DNA from: Patella vulgata
Lineage: Eukaryota > Mollusca > Gastropoda > Patellidae
NCBI RefSeq assembly: GCF_932274485.2
Contig: NC_065881.2
Span: 82,462,702-82,526,701, forward strand
Reading direction: 5' to 3'
Length of the DNA: 64,000 bases
The position numbers were made by a program, and so were the translations under genes. Of this stretch, positions 63,157 through 64,000 are shown in pieces (positions within the stretch are counted from its first letter, which is position 1; each line of letters starts with the position of its first letter). Below the pieces are notes generated by a model that was given only the letters and a program-made list of their open reading frames with translations, did not search any database and was not told the origin of the DNA.

Positions 63157-63535
63157 CACACTGATCAGCAGTGAATAATCGCTAGGCTGCTACAATCACT
63201 GATAAGGATGACATAGGTGCGGCTTAATGAGCCCCCAATATTAACCTGTGTCCTTCTGCAAATTAAATTCTTAAACAATTGTTTTTAAACATTAGAAAAA
63301 TAAATAAAGTTGTTTGAAGTACATGTAGCTTAAAAAAATATGTCCTATTTAGTGTAAATGGGTGTGTAGAATGAGTACAAGACACCATTCTGCTGGGACC
63401 AGTAACGTCTTATGTAAACAGTGCACGGGCTTTTGAGCCAATGATTGAAGCCGCGTGATGTGACGTCACGTGTTGACAGCAGTATCTTTTACAGAGTTAT
63501 TAGAAGACTTTCGTAATCCTGTGTGAAGCAGATTG
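63157..63535. mobile_element. Element X (9 bp duplication), copy 3
   Basis: 379 bp from CACACTGATCAGCAGTGAAT to GTGAAGCAGATTG, flanked by GAAAGATGA at 63148-63156 and 63536-63544. Lies in a METTL27-like intron. Confidence 0.9.
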
Positions 63536-63624
63536 GAAAGATGAATGAATCTTCCGACGTCAGGATACAATGGATTATTTGAGGCGTACGTAACTTGAGG
63601 GGTGGGGTGGAGGAGGATAAAATG

Positions 63625-64000
63625 GGCTGTAACGTGTTGACGGCATTTCCCCATGGCGTATTTATGTCTTCATTATCCCAATTAGAGTAGAAAAGTAGGA
63701 CTTCAAACCCCATCTCATTCACTCGTTCAGTTTTCCAGTGTGGATTTCCTTTGTCAGTGGTGCAAGACCGGGGCCTGGCAAAGAGCAGAGCCTAGATGTT
63801 TGTATGGGGTGAAGAAAGGGAGATCCCATGTACTTCTTGGTGTGCCCTTAAGTTGTAATTAAATTGCAATCCGGGGAAAAGTTTCCATCCAGTTGCTCGA
63901 ATGAGATGACAAAAGCGAGATCCCACTATACATAACAGTGGGACGTTGCTAGCCGGATGTGGACAGTGTGGTTGACAAAGCGTGAACTGGATGTGGGCGT
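63625..64000 (+). repeat. Diverged SINE-B-like fragments
   Basis: A SINE-B 3' end (CCCCATGGCGTATTTATGTC...CAAACCCCATCTCATTC, 63640-63720) is followed by a second decayed body (CCTTTGTCAGTGGTGCAAGA onward). Confidence 0.6.

Overview
The window looks like nuclear DNA of a repeat-rich, intron-rich marine invertebrate, most likely a mollusc. The reasons are GT-AG spliced genes, AT-rich introns, and a very high density of tRNA-derived SINEs and small DNA transposons. Phylum is an inference from the genes and SINE style. No species is claimed. I saw no virus-derived elements, rRNA genes, functional tRNA genes or CRISPR arrays.

Layout. (1) 45-181: a possible unidentified terminal exon, minus strand. 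(2) 288-2210: an intron-free coding exon for an orphan class A GPCR, plus strand. (3) 3031-16684: nine in-frame exons, minus strand, encoding the first ~405 residues of a vinculin/alpha-catenin superfamily protein, closest by eye to alpha-catulin. The gene must continue beyond base 1, so the GPCR probably sits inside one of its introns on the opposite strand. (4) 16.7-28.6 kb: intergenic DNA, almost all repeats. (5) 28695-30746: an uninterrupted 683-residue membrane glycosyltransferase (GT2, bacterial MdoH-like), minus strand. (6) 30.8-62 kb: repeats, with a few weak exon candidates and a dispersed copy of one vinculin-like exon at 45.4-46.0 kb. (7) 62001-63123: the first two coding exons of a METTL27-like methyltransferase, plus strand, running off the right edge.

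Repeats. Two SINE families dominate. I call them SINE-A (about 260 bp, GA/CT tail) and SINE-B (about 375 bp, ATTTC tail). They have different tRNA-like heads and bodies but the same last ~20 bp (GGACGTTAAACCCCATTTC). Each is found inserted in the other with clean target duplications. Small DNA transposons include two TTAA-flanked MITE families, two families with 9-10 bp duplications and CAATCTG ends (Mutator-like or Merlin-like), several hAT-like elements with 8 bp duplications, and a 1.96 kb element with long subterminal arrays of CTATAG motifs. There is also one 3' LINE fragment.

Most notable: the splice donor of vinculin-like exon 9 is amplified about 18-fold as a 35 bp minisatellite; one exon of that gene was copied 33 kb away into a SINE with both breakpoints in SINE sequence; a bacterial-type GT2 gene lies in an animal genome; and a non-autonomous transposon family is defined by three copies with perfect 9 bp duplications.
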